Source of the DNA: an uncultured Saprospiraceae bacterium
GTDB taxonomy: Bacteria > Bacteroidota > Bacteroidia > Chitinophagales > Saprospiraceae
DNA: 64,000 bases
Reading direction: 5' to 3'
NCBI GenBank assembly: GCA_938016265.1
Contig: CALLWB010000062.1
Location: forward strand, 1 to 64,000
Under the pieces are notes generated by a model. That model made no database searches. It had not been told where the DNA came from and saw nothing but the letters and a program-made list of their open reading frames with translations. Each line of letters opens with the position of its first letter. Positions within the stretch are counted from its first letter, which is position 1. Positions 26,900 through 35,949 of the stretch are shown here, one piece after another. The translations under genes and the position numbers were made by a program.

Positions 26900-27844
26900 T
26901 TATTGCAGAATTTCTTTCTGAAGAAACTTGCCGAAATGATGTGAAAATTTATCACTACCCAACTTGCTTGTATTTAGGGTAGAGATAAAATAAGTCGTGC
27001 TGTCCGCCCAGGGCAAATCGTCAAACACATAAAAATCCAACTGGTATTCCCCAGCAATTTTTTTGATTTGCGTCATACAAGAATCGCGATTTATCTGAAA
27101 AGGCAACGTTTGCTTCAAAATTGGTGATTCATACAAATAGATGGGAATACCCTGTTCCTGTGCATAAACAATGGTCTTCCGAAAATACTTTTCCCGTAGC
27201 GGATTCCATATGAAAGAAAAATTTCCCTTGTAAATGTTGTTGAATCCTTCAATATGGTTGTTCCAAATTGGATTTTCTACTGGTGTATAGCCGTTTGGTC
27301 GATAGGGGAGTTGGCGCTTGGTCAATAGATGTTTGAGTCCCTGTATTGCTTTGAAGTTGGTGTATTTGCCATAATACCCATATTTCATAAACGGAATCCA
27401 TCTCCATTTATAAAAATCAGGATCGGCCTCCTTGACAGTTGCCGCCACCACTGGGTCATGGAGAAACGGGGTAAACCGATAAGTATTAAACGTATTCGCC
27501 CGCAAATCGAAGGATTCTGGAGTGACATACAAAAACAAAGCTTCCGGTTTTTTATTCTGCTTCAAATATAAATGCAGCAGCAAAAAATTATCAGCAAAAT
27601 CAGAATGATTCAAGGCCAGGTTGTAAATGGATTTTCCCCCAGTATATTTTTCCATTATTTCAGGATCCAACTGCCATTCTGGCTCACAAGGTCCATGTAC
27701 CACAATGTTGGCATTGATCGTTCCCAATTGGGCAAATTCCGTCTTCATATTCCTATTATAACCCAAGAGATAGTCGTACAACTTCTCCAAAGCAAACAGC
27801 GCTGCCCCCAAGGCAATAAATAAGATGACCAGCTTTTTTAGCAT
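26900..27844 (-). CDS. Membrane-anchored SGNH/DltD-like protein, last gene of the dlt-like operon
   Basis: A 314-residue protein with one N-terminal membrane anchor (about residues 4-27) and an extracytoplasmic domain laid out like DltD and AlgX/AlgJ-type SGNH proteins that partner MBOAT acyltransferases. At the block I position, where GSS/GDS with the Ser nucleophile is expected, it reads VVHGPCEPEW, placing Cys53 there. Near the C-terminus, where D-x-x-H-L-N-x-x-G is usual, it reads STLNTSKLG, so the His is not seen. Either the alignment differs in this branch or the protein is a Cys-based or non-catalytic acceptor-side partner. It directly follows the 185-residue membrane protein (3-base gap). 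Family assignment rests on layout and context. Confidence 0.65.
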   Translation of the reverse strand: MLKKLVILFIALGAALFALEKLYDYLLGYNRNMKTEFAQLGTINANIVVHGPCEPEWQLDPEIMEKYTGGKSIYNLALNHSDFADNFLLLHLYLKQNKKPEALFLYVTPESFDLRANTFNTYRFTPFLHDPVVAATVKEADPDFYKWRWIPFMKYGYYGKYTNFKAIQGLKHLLTKRQLPYRPNGYTPVENPIWNNHIEGFNNIYKGNFSFIWNPLREKYFRKTIVYAQEQGIPIYLYESPILKQTLPFQINRDSCMTQIKKIAGEYQLDFYVFDDLPWADSTTYFISTLNTSKLGSDKFSHHFGKFLQKEILQ

Positions 27845-27847
27845 TTT

Positions 27848-28405
27848 TTATTGGTTAATTTTTTCCATCCATTGATCAACAATTTTCTCTAATTCAATCA
27901 ATTGTTTCCGCTTAAGCTTTAATTCTGATCGGAAAGTCTCCTTGTCAAACTTCAATTTGAAATAACCTATTTTCCAATCTTTATTGGATTGAAAACCATC
28001 CAACACCTCTTCTACTTCCACTTCCTCTACTTGAACTAATCGATCATTTTGCGTAAATATCTGAAAAATGAAATCCCTATATTCAAAACGCTCCCTGGAG
28101 CTTTGAAATAATCGATAATCGTACTGAAATTCAAAAGCGTCCTTTCTGAAATATAGTAATTCTTTACCATAAGAATTCCAACATAATATCCTCCCCAGAT
28201 AAGTAAAACCTAGCCCGAACATCGCACAGCCTAAAGCCAAATCAATTGGCGCATTGGAATTGATCATGCTTAAAGCCATATTGACCATTCCCAAAAAAAA
28301 TAGAAGAAACAAAATCCATAAAATTATTTTTACCGGTAATGGGGAAATAGAAAAAATAGTTATTTCCAAATCACCATTTTGCTCCTGATATTCAAATCTA
28401 TTCAT
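27848..28405 (-). CDS. Small membrane protein in the dlt-like operon, unknown
   Basis: A 185-residue protein with two hydrophobic segments (about residues 24-48 and 54-74) and a C-terminal cytoplasmic-type domain rich in charged residues, with a coiled-coil-like tail (LKLKRKQLIELEKIVDQW). The layout (two helices then a beta-rich region) is PH-domain-like, but no family is identified. It lies 112 bases after the MBOAT gene and 3 bases before the SGNH-like gene, so it belongs to the operon. Confidence 0.65.
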   Translation of the reverse strand: MNRFEYQEQNGDLEITIFSISPLPVKIILWILFLLFFLGMVNMALSMINSNAPIDLALGCAMFGLGFTYLGRILCWNSYGKELLYFRKDAFEFQYDYRLFQSSRERFEYRDFIFQIFTQNDRLVQVEEVEVEEVLDGFQSNKDWKIGYFKLKFDKETFRSELKLKRKQLIELEKIVDQWMEKINQ

Positions 28406-28517
28406 TTTGTCGTTAATGGTTATTTTGTATAGTGGTTAACTGTGTGATAGATCCACATTCTTTTCTTTTAGAAATTTCCCCTAAAAATATTCAAGCGTTC
28501 ACTCATTCTCAGACAAC

Positions 28518-29960
28518 CTAAAACTGTATATAAATAAACCGCGTCCCAGCATCAAAAATACCGTACACCGCAATAAGCATAATCAGTAAAAACAAAAATA
28601 CAATATTCAATTGCTCTGAAGTCCCAAAACGATGAAGCACCTTTTCAAAGACAAGCGCCAAAACAACCATCGCAATAGACAAATACAAATTGAACAAAGG
28701 TTCTTGCTCTCCACCCTCAGCCAAAGGAGCCAGCAACTCCGACGTCCAGTTTGTCGGCCAGAATTTACCAGTAAACAACTCACTAAGCATCCCCTTCAAA
28801 TGGGTTAAAGAACTAGCCCGGAAGAAGATAAAACTAAAACTGACCAAATTAAACACCATAAAAATACTCAGTGGCCGATAAATAAAATCAGGAATCGTCT
28901 TTGACCACTTCAAGCGAATTTGCTTGGTGAATACCTCAAAAATCATATAAACCAAATGACAAACAGCATACAAAGTAAACGTCCAGCCGATGCCATGCCA
29001 CAACCCAGAAAGCAAAAAGATGACCGCTATTCCTAGTATCAATCCACGCTTCTTCAGTTTTCGAAGTCGAAAAACAATCGGATAATACAAATAATTAGTC
29101 AGCCAGTCGATCAGCGAAATATGCCAGCGCCTCCAAAAATCAGAAATGGATGTTGCCCGTAAAGGAAGATTAAAGTTTTCTTTTAGTTTGATGCCAAACA
29201 GCCGAGCCGAGCCCAGCGCAATATCCATCGACCCACTAAAATCAAAATACAGTTGAAGGACAAATAAGTAGGACGAAACCAAAGCACAAAATCCAACATT
29301 AGTGTCTGCATGATCAAAAATAGAACCCACAGATGGCGCTAACCGATCCGCAATCACCATTTTTTTGAAAAGCCCAAGGGCTATCCGCTGGATACCATAA
29401 ATGATGTTCTTTTCCTGGTATTTTTCAGGAATCGCCTTTATGCCGGGAATAAATTCCTTCGCCACCATAATTGGTCCCATTGGCAGCTTCGCAAAAAAAC
29501 CAGTGAACAAAGAGAAATCCAGCCAGTTGTGCTCAGGGGCTTGTTTTTTATGATATATATCTAGCAGGTAAGCAATATTCTGCAGCGTATAAAATGAAAA
29601 TCCCACAGCCACCAACAAAGAATCCAGCTTAAAGTTAACAGAGGAAATCGCAAATTCTCCCCCTAGAGTTGCCCGTTCAAAATATTTAAAAAATAAAAGG
29701 GCAAAACAGTTGATAACCAACCCCACCCAAAGTACTTTTTTTCGAGTAGCGGACCCTGTTTTATGGTGCAGGAAACTCCCATAGTAAAAATTGAACGTTG
29801 TGAAACCGATCAATACCAAAAGAGAAGAAAAATTGTAACTCCCAATAAATACATAACCAGCAAGCAACAACAACCACTTCCTTTGATTTCGGGGCATTAG
29901 ATAAAACAAAATGACCGAGACAATAAGAAATATAAGGTATTCAGGAGAGTTAAATGCCAT
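28518..29960 (-). CDS. MBOAT family membrane O-acyltransferase (DltB/AlgI-like)
   Basis: A 480-residue polytopic protein with about 11 membrane segments. The MBOAT signature is intact: SDFWRRWHISLIDWLTNYLY and the catalytic-His segment LLSGLWHGIGWTF. AlgI and DltB are the best-known relatives; they move acyl groups (acetyl or D-alanyl) from a cytoplasmic donor across the membrane to a cell-envelope polymer. The gene sits 3 bases after the carrier-protein gene, and a carrier protein is the donor used by DltB. That makes a carrier-loaded aminoacyl donor more likely here than acetyl-CoA (inference). Expected location is the inner membrane. Confidence 0.9.
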   Translation of the reverse strand: MAFNSPEYLIFLIVSVILFYLMPRNQRKWLLLLAGYVFIGSYNFSSLLVLIGFTTFNFYYGSFLHHKTGSATRKKVLWVGLVINCFALLFFKYFERATLGGEFAISSVNFKLDSLLVAVGFSFYTLQNIAYLLDIYHKKQAPEHNWLDFSLFTGFFAKLPMGPIMVAKEFIPGIKAIPEKYQEKNIIYGIQRIALGLFKKMVIADRLAPSVGSIFDHADTNVGFCALVSSYLFVLQLYFDFSGSMDIALGSARLFGIKLKENFNLPLRATSISDFWRRWHISLIDWLTNYLYYPIVFRLRKLKKRGLILGIAVIFLLSGLWHGIGWTFTLYAVCHLVYMIFEVFTKQIRLKWSKTIPDFIYRPLSIFMVFNLVSFSFIFFRASSLTHLKGMLSELFTGKFWPTNWTSELLAPLAEGGEQEPLFNLYLSIAMVVLALVFEKVLHRFGTSEQLNIVFLFLLIMLIAVYGIFDAGTRFIYIQF

Positions 29961-29963
29961 ACA

Positions 29964-30206
29964 TCAGGAATTGGAACGTGTGACCAAAACATCGATCATA
30001 TCTCCTACATTGCTGAAAGAAGATACTTGCTCGTAAGTGAACTCATAGCCCATCTCGGCTTCGATTTCAGCAATCAATTCCATATGTGTCAAAGAATCCC
30101 ACATATCTATATCTGAGGCTTTAGAGGCTCTTGTAATGAGAAGGCTGTCGTCTTTAAAAATTCGACGAAAAACGCGTTCAACTTGTTGGGTGATCTTTGA
30201 TTCCAT
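29964..30206 (-). CDS. Acyl/aminoacyl carrier protein (DltC-like)
   Basis: An 80-residue acidic four-helix carrier protein. The phosphopantetheine site is Ser38 in WDSLTHMEL, a form close to the DltC/PCP motif. It sits between the adenylation enzyme (37-base gap) and the MBOAT gene (3-base gap), which fits a dedicated carrier rather than the fatty-acid AcpP. It would be activated by a phosphopantetheinyl transferase encoded elsewhere. Confidence 0.9.
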   Translation of the reverse strand: MESKITQQVERVFRRIFKDDSLLITRASKASDIDMWDSLTHMELIAEIEAEMGYEFTYEQVSSFSNVGDMIDVLVTRSNS

Positions 30207-30243
30207 TAAGGATTTCTATTAAATTAGGAAGCTAAAGGTAACT

Positions 30244-31755
30244 CTATAAAGTTTGTTTTAATTGATTCCGGTCTATTTTACCATTTAGACTTGTAGGAAT
30301 TTTTGTTATCGCAAAAATATGTTTTGGAATCATATATTTAGGCAAAACAAGCACTAAATTTTTCTTAATCGATTCCTCATCAATAGATTTGCCCTCTACA
30401 AAAGCATACAATTCTTTTATTCCATTTGCATTAGGCATGCAAACAACGGCGGTCATTTTGTCGGTTATTTTTCGAAGGGCAGCCTCAATTTCTCCAAGTT
30501 CTATGCGGTAGGCATTGATTTTTACCTGACTGTCTGCTCGTCCATGAAAAAGCAAATTGCCTTTGCTATTGAGGCTCACCAGATCTCCAGTTCTATAAAA
30601 AAGATGTTGTTTTCCTTGGTAATCGGCTTCAAAAAAAGATTCCGGTTTTTCTCCATTCAAATAAGCAGTAACCACTTGTTGACCACTAATACATAGCTCT
30701 CCCTTTTCTCCTGCAGGGGTTGGACTTAAGTCTTCATCCACAAGGATTGCTTTTATTCCTGGTAAGGGTTTGCCAATGGCCACCAGATCATTGACCGTTT
30801 CGAGTGCGGCCTGTTTTTCTTCCCAGACATACCGGGTGCACCAGATAGTTCCTTCAGTAGGGCCATACCAGTTCTCAATTCGACAATTGGGCGCGGTGGC
30901 ACTCCATTTTATAGCAAGCTGGTGGTTCAACGCATCCGCTGTCAATAGAGAAAGGCGGAGGTGGGGCAACTGAATTTCCTGGAGATAGCGCGCTACAAAA
31001 TAAAGCATGGTGGACGCCATACTGACAACCGTAATCTTGTGCTCCTTCATCATTTTCAGGATATTAAGATATCTTATTCCTGTTTGTGGTAGTATATAAC
31101 AGCCTGCACCCCAGCTCAAAGGCATGAAAAAAGAGAAAACAGAAACATCAAAACTTAGCTCGTAAACCTGCAAAAAACGATCAGATGCATCAAATTGCAA
31201 CGTTGGGTCATCTTTAAAACAATTAAAGAGGGCTTCCACATTACTTTTGCTTACAGCCACCCCTTTGGGTTCTCCTGTAGTCCCGGAAGTAAACAGAAGG
31301 TAGGCTATGTCTGTCTCGATAAATTCAGCCATTTTCGATGGCATATACGGTTGGTCATATATCTTTTTTTCAATTTGAATGCATGCGCGATCAGCGGCTA
31401 ATTCCTTCGGTAAGTTTTCTGAATACAAAAGGAGAGAAACTTCCGCTTTATCTAGGGCAGATTTATTCCTGTCGATCGGAAATTTTGGATTCAAAGGGAC
31501 ATATGCTGCCCCAGAAAAAATGATGGCCAATAAACCAGCGTAACTTTCTATATTGTCTTCAAAGTAGATGCCTACAAAAGAGGAATGATTTTGGTTGTAT
31601 TTTTGTTGTATTGATAAGTAAATATGATATACCAATCCAAGAAGTTCTTTATATGAATAATGTTGATTATTAATAAATAATGCCATATTATCCCCGTTTT
31701 GCAAACATTGTTTGTAAAATTGATGAGCCAAGGAAAACTTAATGGAATTTGTCAT
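30244..31755 (-). CDS. Amino-acid adenylation enzyme (DltA/NRPS A-domain-like), first gene of the operon
   Basis: A 503-residue stand-alone adenylation enzyme, about the size of DltA. Core motifs are in order: A3 LLFTSGTTGEPKG (about residue 153), A4 FDVSVFSF (about 200), A5 YGPTEG (about 295), A7 YRTGD (about 386), A8 AYRIELGEIE, and A10 NGKIDR (about 490) with the catalytic lysine. The Asp of FDVS is the residue that binds the alpha-amino group in amino-acid-activating domains, so the substrate is probably an amino acid. Which one (D-Ala, Gly or another) cannot be read safely. It would form aminoacyl-AMP and load the downstream carrier protein. It heads a five-gene minus-strand operon. Confidence 0.9.
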   Translation of the reverse strand: MTNSIKFSLAHQFYKQCLQNGDNMALFINNQHYSYKELLGLVYHIYLSIQQKYNQNHSSFVGIYFEDNIESYAGLLAIIFSGAAYVPLNPKFPIDRNKSALDKAEVSLLLYSENLPKELAADRACIQIEKKIYDQPYMPSKMAEFIETDIAYLLFTSGTTGEPKGVAVSKSNVEALFNCFKDDPTLQFDASDRFLQVYELSFDVSVFSFFMPLSWGAGCYILPQTGIRYLNILKMMKEHKITVVSMASTMLYFVARYLQEIQLPHLRLSLLTADALNHQLAIKWSATAPNCRIENWYGPTEGTIWCTRYVWEEKQAALETVNDLVAIGKPLPGIKAILVDEDLSPTPAGEKGELCISGQQVVTAYLNGEKPESFFEADYQGKQHLFYRTGDLVSLNSKGNLLFHGRADSQVKINAYRIELGEIEAALRKITDKMTAVVCMPNANGIKELYAFVEGKSIDEESIKKNLVLVLPKYMIPKHIFAITKIPTSLNGKIDRNQLKQTL

Positions 31756-32050
31756 GCTATTTTGCTTAGAAAACGATTTTTTTTTTTAATTTTAAACACT
31801 CGCAATTTAATAGGAAATTATTAAATGTGTGACACAAAACAACCTGTTTGGACATTGTTGCGTCTAACTAATGAACAAACTCAATAATTAGTACTTTTAG
31901 GTCAGGCCTAATTTATGAAAAAATGGAAAGAATTCTGTAAATTTAGCCTTCTTGTGGTTGTGTTACCCCAGCAGGCGATGTAGAAATGTTATTTTTACAA
32001 TTATAGACTTCTTGAAAAACCTTCGAACTCCTACTGAAATATTTAAACAC

Positions 32051-33685
32051 ATGAAATTATTATTTTTTCTGCCCAATTTAATCTTCTTTTCGTTTATTTT
32101 ATTCACTACCCAGACTTTTGCTCAGGGTGGTCAATATGATATAAGACTCAACCTCCATTCTATTGATCTCACGAATAATAAAGTGGAGATGGATATTGAG
32201 GTAAGAGCTGAAATCCCAGGTACGGAGTTCAATATTTCCGATCAAAATTATAGGATTACCTACGATCCCACAGTTTTTGCAAATCCTTCTAAGGTGATGG
32301 AATTAACTTTAAGTGGTTTTGTAAATACGACCAATCCTGTATCCAGTAGTATCTACGATCCGCCTCATACCCTTACAGGAAGTGTTGGGGATGTTGTTTC
32401 TTATAATGTAGAACTCGCAGGAGGAGATGGCTACCCACTAAATGCAATAGACTACGTGCCAGTTGGAAGGTTTTCACTGGACATCTTGAATCCAAATGCT
32501 GATATTAGTTTAAGTATAAATACTAAAGACATTAATGATTTTCCTCCTTCTTTTATCGGAGAAAAATTCAATGATACGCTTTATGTAGCCTCAGAAGGTA
32601 GCTACAATAATTACAGCCAAAGTATTATACAGGCTATAACAAACGATCCTCCATCGATCGTTCAAGATGTGGCAACTACTCCTTCAGAAACACCCGTTAT
32701 CGTAGATATCTTAGCTAATGACTCCGATAGTAATACCAATTTAGATTTATCTACACTCACAATAACTACTGCTCCACCAGCTTCAGAAGGGGTAGCCACA
32801 ATATTGGGAGACGGAACATTAGAGTTTGTGCCTGCTAGCGGATTTTCGGGAACTTCAACCATTGTTTATGAAATTTGTGACGAGGGAACTTTCGTGCCTT
32901 CAACCCACGGCAACCTAAACACAGTGCCGCCATCTGAACCAGTGCCTCCAGTAGAGTATGTTCAAATAGCCGCTGCCATTTGCCAATCAGCATCTGTAAA
33001 TATAAACGTCGAGGCCGCTCTTGTAGAAGGTTTCGCAATCAAAGTACTAATGGAAGGCGCTTATACAAGTGCTGATATGATGTCAGTTGTTTTAAATACT
33101 TCAGGCAATATCCCACTCCAACAACCCTATAATGCCGCTCCATGGAATTATACAGGAACGGAGACAATCGCTACTGTACCTGCTAATATGACAGATTGGG
33201 TCTTGGTTACAGTTCGTACTGGTGAACTAAATTCTACCGTAGTAAGCAGAGTCGCTGGCCTTGTGAATAATGATGGAAACATCGTAGGAACAGACGGCAA
33301 TGATCTGGTATTTTCAGACGATCTTTCTGCTTATGATTCATTGTATGTTGCTGTTTATCATAGAAACCACGTAGGTATCATGTCTGCGAACAGAGTAGTG
33401 AAAAATGCAGGCAGTTATGTTTACGACTTTACTGATTCCGAAACCAAATATTTTGGTGGATTTACTGGAGTCATTGAAGTAGAACCTGGTACTTTTGCTA
33501 TGATTGGTGGAGATTATAATGGGAATGGTCAGGTCCAAAATTCTGATTTTAACTCACTAAGCCCTAATATCGGATTGCCAGGTTATCTTCCTGGAGATTT
33601 AAATCTTAACGGGCAAGTTCAAAACAGTGATGTGCAAGAATTCCTTTTACCAAATCTAGGAAGAGGCGCTCTATTCTCCTACTAG
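32051..33685 (+). CDS. Secreted protein with cadherin-like domain and dockerin-like C-terminus (paralogue 1)
   Basis: A 544-residue secreted protein. The start at 32051 (MKLLFFLPNLIFF...FAQ) gives a signal peptide; a further-upstream ATG at 31952 adds 33 unrelated residues. The layout has four parts. An N-terminal ~180-residue beta domain ends ASEGSYNNYS. An Ig/cadherin-like repeat follows (VDILANDSDSNTNLDLSTL, then GFSGTSTIVYEICDEG). Next is a ~170-residue module with PWNYTGTE, DWVLVTVR and YHRNHVGIMSA. The C-terminus has two dockerin-like calcium loops (GDYNGNGQVQNSDF and GDLNLNGQVQNSDV). No catalytic motif is seen. The next gene is a full-length paralogue, and the third module recurs in the beta-helix protein at 40.5-43.1 kb. 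Likely surface or matrix protein; function unknown. Confidence 0.8.
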   Translation: MKLLFFLPNLIFFSFILFTTQTFAQGGQYDIRLNLHSIDLTNNKVEMDIEVRAEIPGTEFNISDQNYRITYDPTVFANPSKVMELTLSGFVNTTNPVSSSIYDPPHTLTGSVGDVVSYNVELAGGDGYPLNAIDYVPVGRFSLDILNPNADISLSINTKDINDFPPSFIGEKFNDTLYVASEGSYNNYSQSIIQAITNDPPSIVQDVATTPSETPVIVDILANDSDSNTNLDLSTLTITTAPPASEGVATILGDGTLEFVPASGFSGTSTIVYEICDEGTFVPSTHGNLNTVPPSEPVPPVEYVQIAAAICQSASVNINVEAALVEGFAIKVLMEGAYTSADMMSVVLNTSGNIPLQQPYNAAPWNYTGTETIATVPANMTDWVLVTVRTGELNSTVVSRVAGLVNNDGNIVGTDGNDLVFSDDLSAYDSLYVAVYHRNHVGIMSANRVVKNAGSYVYDFTDSETKYFGGFTGVIEVEPGTFAMIGGDYNGNGQVQNSDFNSLSPNIGLPGYLPGDLNLNGQVQNSDVQEFLLPNLGRGALFSY

Positions 33686-34094
33686 AACAAAAAGGAACCA
33701 AAAGTCGAACCAAGCATACCATTTCTTAATTGTCTACCGGCTGGAGCGTTGACCTTCAGTTCCTAAAATTTTTATGTCCAGTCTTTTGTTGCGCAAAAAA
33801 CGCACTAAATTTTTCCTATTCTTCAGAAATAGACTTTTTTTCTATTCTGGATCACCCTTTCTGTAAAAGACCACTAAAAATTGTTTAATGTGTTAGTGCT
33901 TACTTGGTAGTAGGTTAAGTTGTTCCTTTGTGAAGTTGTTTGTTTTGTCAGTTTTATATTTGGAATTATTCCTGATTTTCGAGGTATAATTATTGAATTT
34001 CCCTATTTTTGCAATATCTACTGACGAAAAAGAAAAGTGGTTTACTTTCCTCGAGTTGACCACGAACATTTCCTTGTAACTCAAACCTCCACAA
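33686..34094. other. Intergenic region between the two paralogues
   Basis: No gene is seen. TATTTTTG at 34004-34011 matches the Bacteroidota -7 element and lies 83 bases before the second paralogue's start, suggesting separate transcription. The remainder is AT-rich without repeats that I can recognise. Confidence 0.45.
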
Positions 34095-35777
34095 ATGAAC
34101 ACACTGTTTCGTCTGTATGCCATTGGCATGCATTGCCCAAAAACAATTGTAAGCCACTTGTCTATTTTTTTGTTCCTTTTTTGCACCTTTTCGTCATTAT
34201 CAGCACAAAGTGGTCAACATGACATCCGACTGGCTATTCAATCACTAAATTGTGATTCGAGTAAGCTGTTTGTGGATATCGAAGTCCGAGCAGAATCCCC
34301 CAACACCACCTTCAATATTGCAGATCAAAACTATCGAATCTCCTTCAACAGAGAAGCGTTAGCAAATCCGTCCATCGATCAGGAGTTAGTACTAAGTGGT
34401 TTCGTTACTACCTCCAATCCAACGACGAATAGCTTTTATTCTCAGCACACTTTAGTCGGATCACTGGACACTTTGGTGTCCTACAATGTTGAATTGTCTG
34501 GAGGAAATGGATATCCCATCGGTGACACCACCTATGTAAAAGTAGGCCGTTTGGCATTTGATGTAGTCGATTTACAAGCATGCATTGAATTTAAAATTCA
34601 TACCAAAGCTTTTAACGATTTTCCCCCAACAGTTATTACCGAAAAATTTAGCAATGGAGCACTTTATGTGGCTTCAGAAGGAAGTTATGGCAATTACTCC
34701 AACTGTGGCGGCAATATTTGTTTCAATATTCCACCAGTTACTAGTTTTGATGGGGCAACAGTAGAACTAGATACCCCAATTTCTATCGACCTTGCATCGA
34801 ATGATAGCGACCCGGAAGGTTGGTTGGATCTTTCTTCTATCAAATTATTGTCCTTCCCTCCTCCGAGTCAAGGTGTTGCGGTTATTGATTCCATTTCTGG
34901 AAATTTAACATTCACTCCTACGGCTGGATTCCTGGGGACAGTTACTTCCTTTCAATATGAAATATGTGATTTAGGCAAGCAAATGCCAGTTGCCCGGGGA
35001 AATCAAAACTTAACTCCAATTTCCAGCCCGGACCCGCTCGAGGCGCCGGTTATGATTGGAAACCCAGAATGCTCCACCAATTCGATCTTTTTGAATGTGC
35101 AAACGACGAGCAGACCCTCCTTTGTACTTCGGGTTCTTTTGGAAGGTTCTTACGACACAAATGAAGTAATGAGCACCGCACTAAACGATGGTGGCAATGT
35201 CCCAACAGTTCAACCATACAACACGCCTCCATGGAATTACAACGGAGCAGAAGCCGTCTCCAGCATACCTGTAAATATTGTTGATTGGGTAATGGTGACC
35301 ATTCGTTCTGAGCAAGGAAATGCCACAGTCATAGATACCGCTGCAGCTTTGTTAAGAAATGATGGGTTGATAACTAGTATTATTGGAAACGGAATTCAAT
35401 TTGAGGTAGACTTTGCACCAATTGACTCGGTATTTGTTTCTGTTTATCATCGAAATCACATTGGTGTAATGACCGCACAGAAAATCGGGAGAGACAATAA
35501 TAATTATTATAACTATGATTTTACTACCGCTGCCAGCCAAAATTTTGGAGGTATTAGTGGTGTAAATCAAATAGAACCGGGTATTTTTGGAATGATTGCC
35601 GGCGATTTTGATGCAAACAGCCAAGTCCAAAATTCAGACTTTAATGAACTTTTCCCTGATCTTGGAATCCCAGGCTACCGAGCCGGAGATCTCAATCTAA
35701 ACGGACAAGTTCAAAACAGTGATCTGCAGGAATTACTCATTCCCAATCTAGGCCGAGGTGCTTCATTTGAATATTAG
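34095..35777 (+). CDS. Secreted protein with cadherin-like domain and dockerin-like C-terminus (paralogue 2)
   Basis: A 560-residue protein with the same layout as its upstream neighbour and roughly half of residues identical by eye. Shared blocks include the N-terminal domain (DIEVRAE, SYNVELSGGNGYP, ASEGSYGNYS), the Ig/cadherin-like segment (DLASNDSDPEGWLDLSSI), the PWNYNGAE/DWVMVTIR/YHRNHIGVMTA module and the dockerin-like loops (GDFDANSQVQNSDF, GDLNLNGQVQNSDL). A hydrophobic signal segment ends at LSAQ. The first loop has Ala/Ser changes that may weaken calcium binding. The ATG at 34095 gives a long n-region; an alternative ATG lies at 34128. Product of tandem gene duplication; function unknown. 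Confidence 0.8.
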   Translation: MNTLFRLYAIGMHCPKTIVSHLSIFLFLFCTFSSLSAQSGQHDIRLAIQSLNCDSSKLFVDIEVRAESPNTTFNIADQNYRISFNREALANPSIDQELVLSGFVTTSNPTTNSFYSQHTLVGSLDTLVSYNVELSGGNGYPIGDTTYVKVGRLAFDVVDLQACIEFKIHTKAFNDFPPTVITEKFSNGALYVASEGSYGNYSNCGGNICFNIPPVTSFDGATVELDTPISIDLASNDSDPEGWLDLSSIKLLSFPPPSQGVAVIDSISGNLTFTPTAGFLGTVTSFQYEICDLGKQMPVARGNQNLTPISSPDPLEAPVMIGNPECSTNSIFLNVQTTSRPSFVLRVLLEGSYDTNEVMSTALNDGGNVPTVQPYNTPPWNYNGAEAVSSIPVNIVDWVMVTIRSEQGNATVIDTAAALLRNDGLITSIIGNGIQFEVDFAPIDSVFVSVYHRNHIGVMTAQKIGRDNNNYYNYDFTTAASQNFGGISGVNQIEPGIFGMIAGDFDANSQVQNSDFNELFPDLGIPGYRAGDLNLNGQVQNSDLQELLIPNLGRGASFEY

Positions 35778-35949
35778 AAGATAGGGCAGTAGGAGCTGAG
35801 GTTTTTTTAACGCAAAGGTTTTATCGCTTGGGGCGATCGTATTGGATTACCAGCCGTTGCGTGTCCCTCACTTTTTGAATTGCCGAAAGTCGGACCACAT
35901 TCAAAACTCTTCGAGTTCGTTCTGGAATCTTCTACGAAATAAAAAAAAC

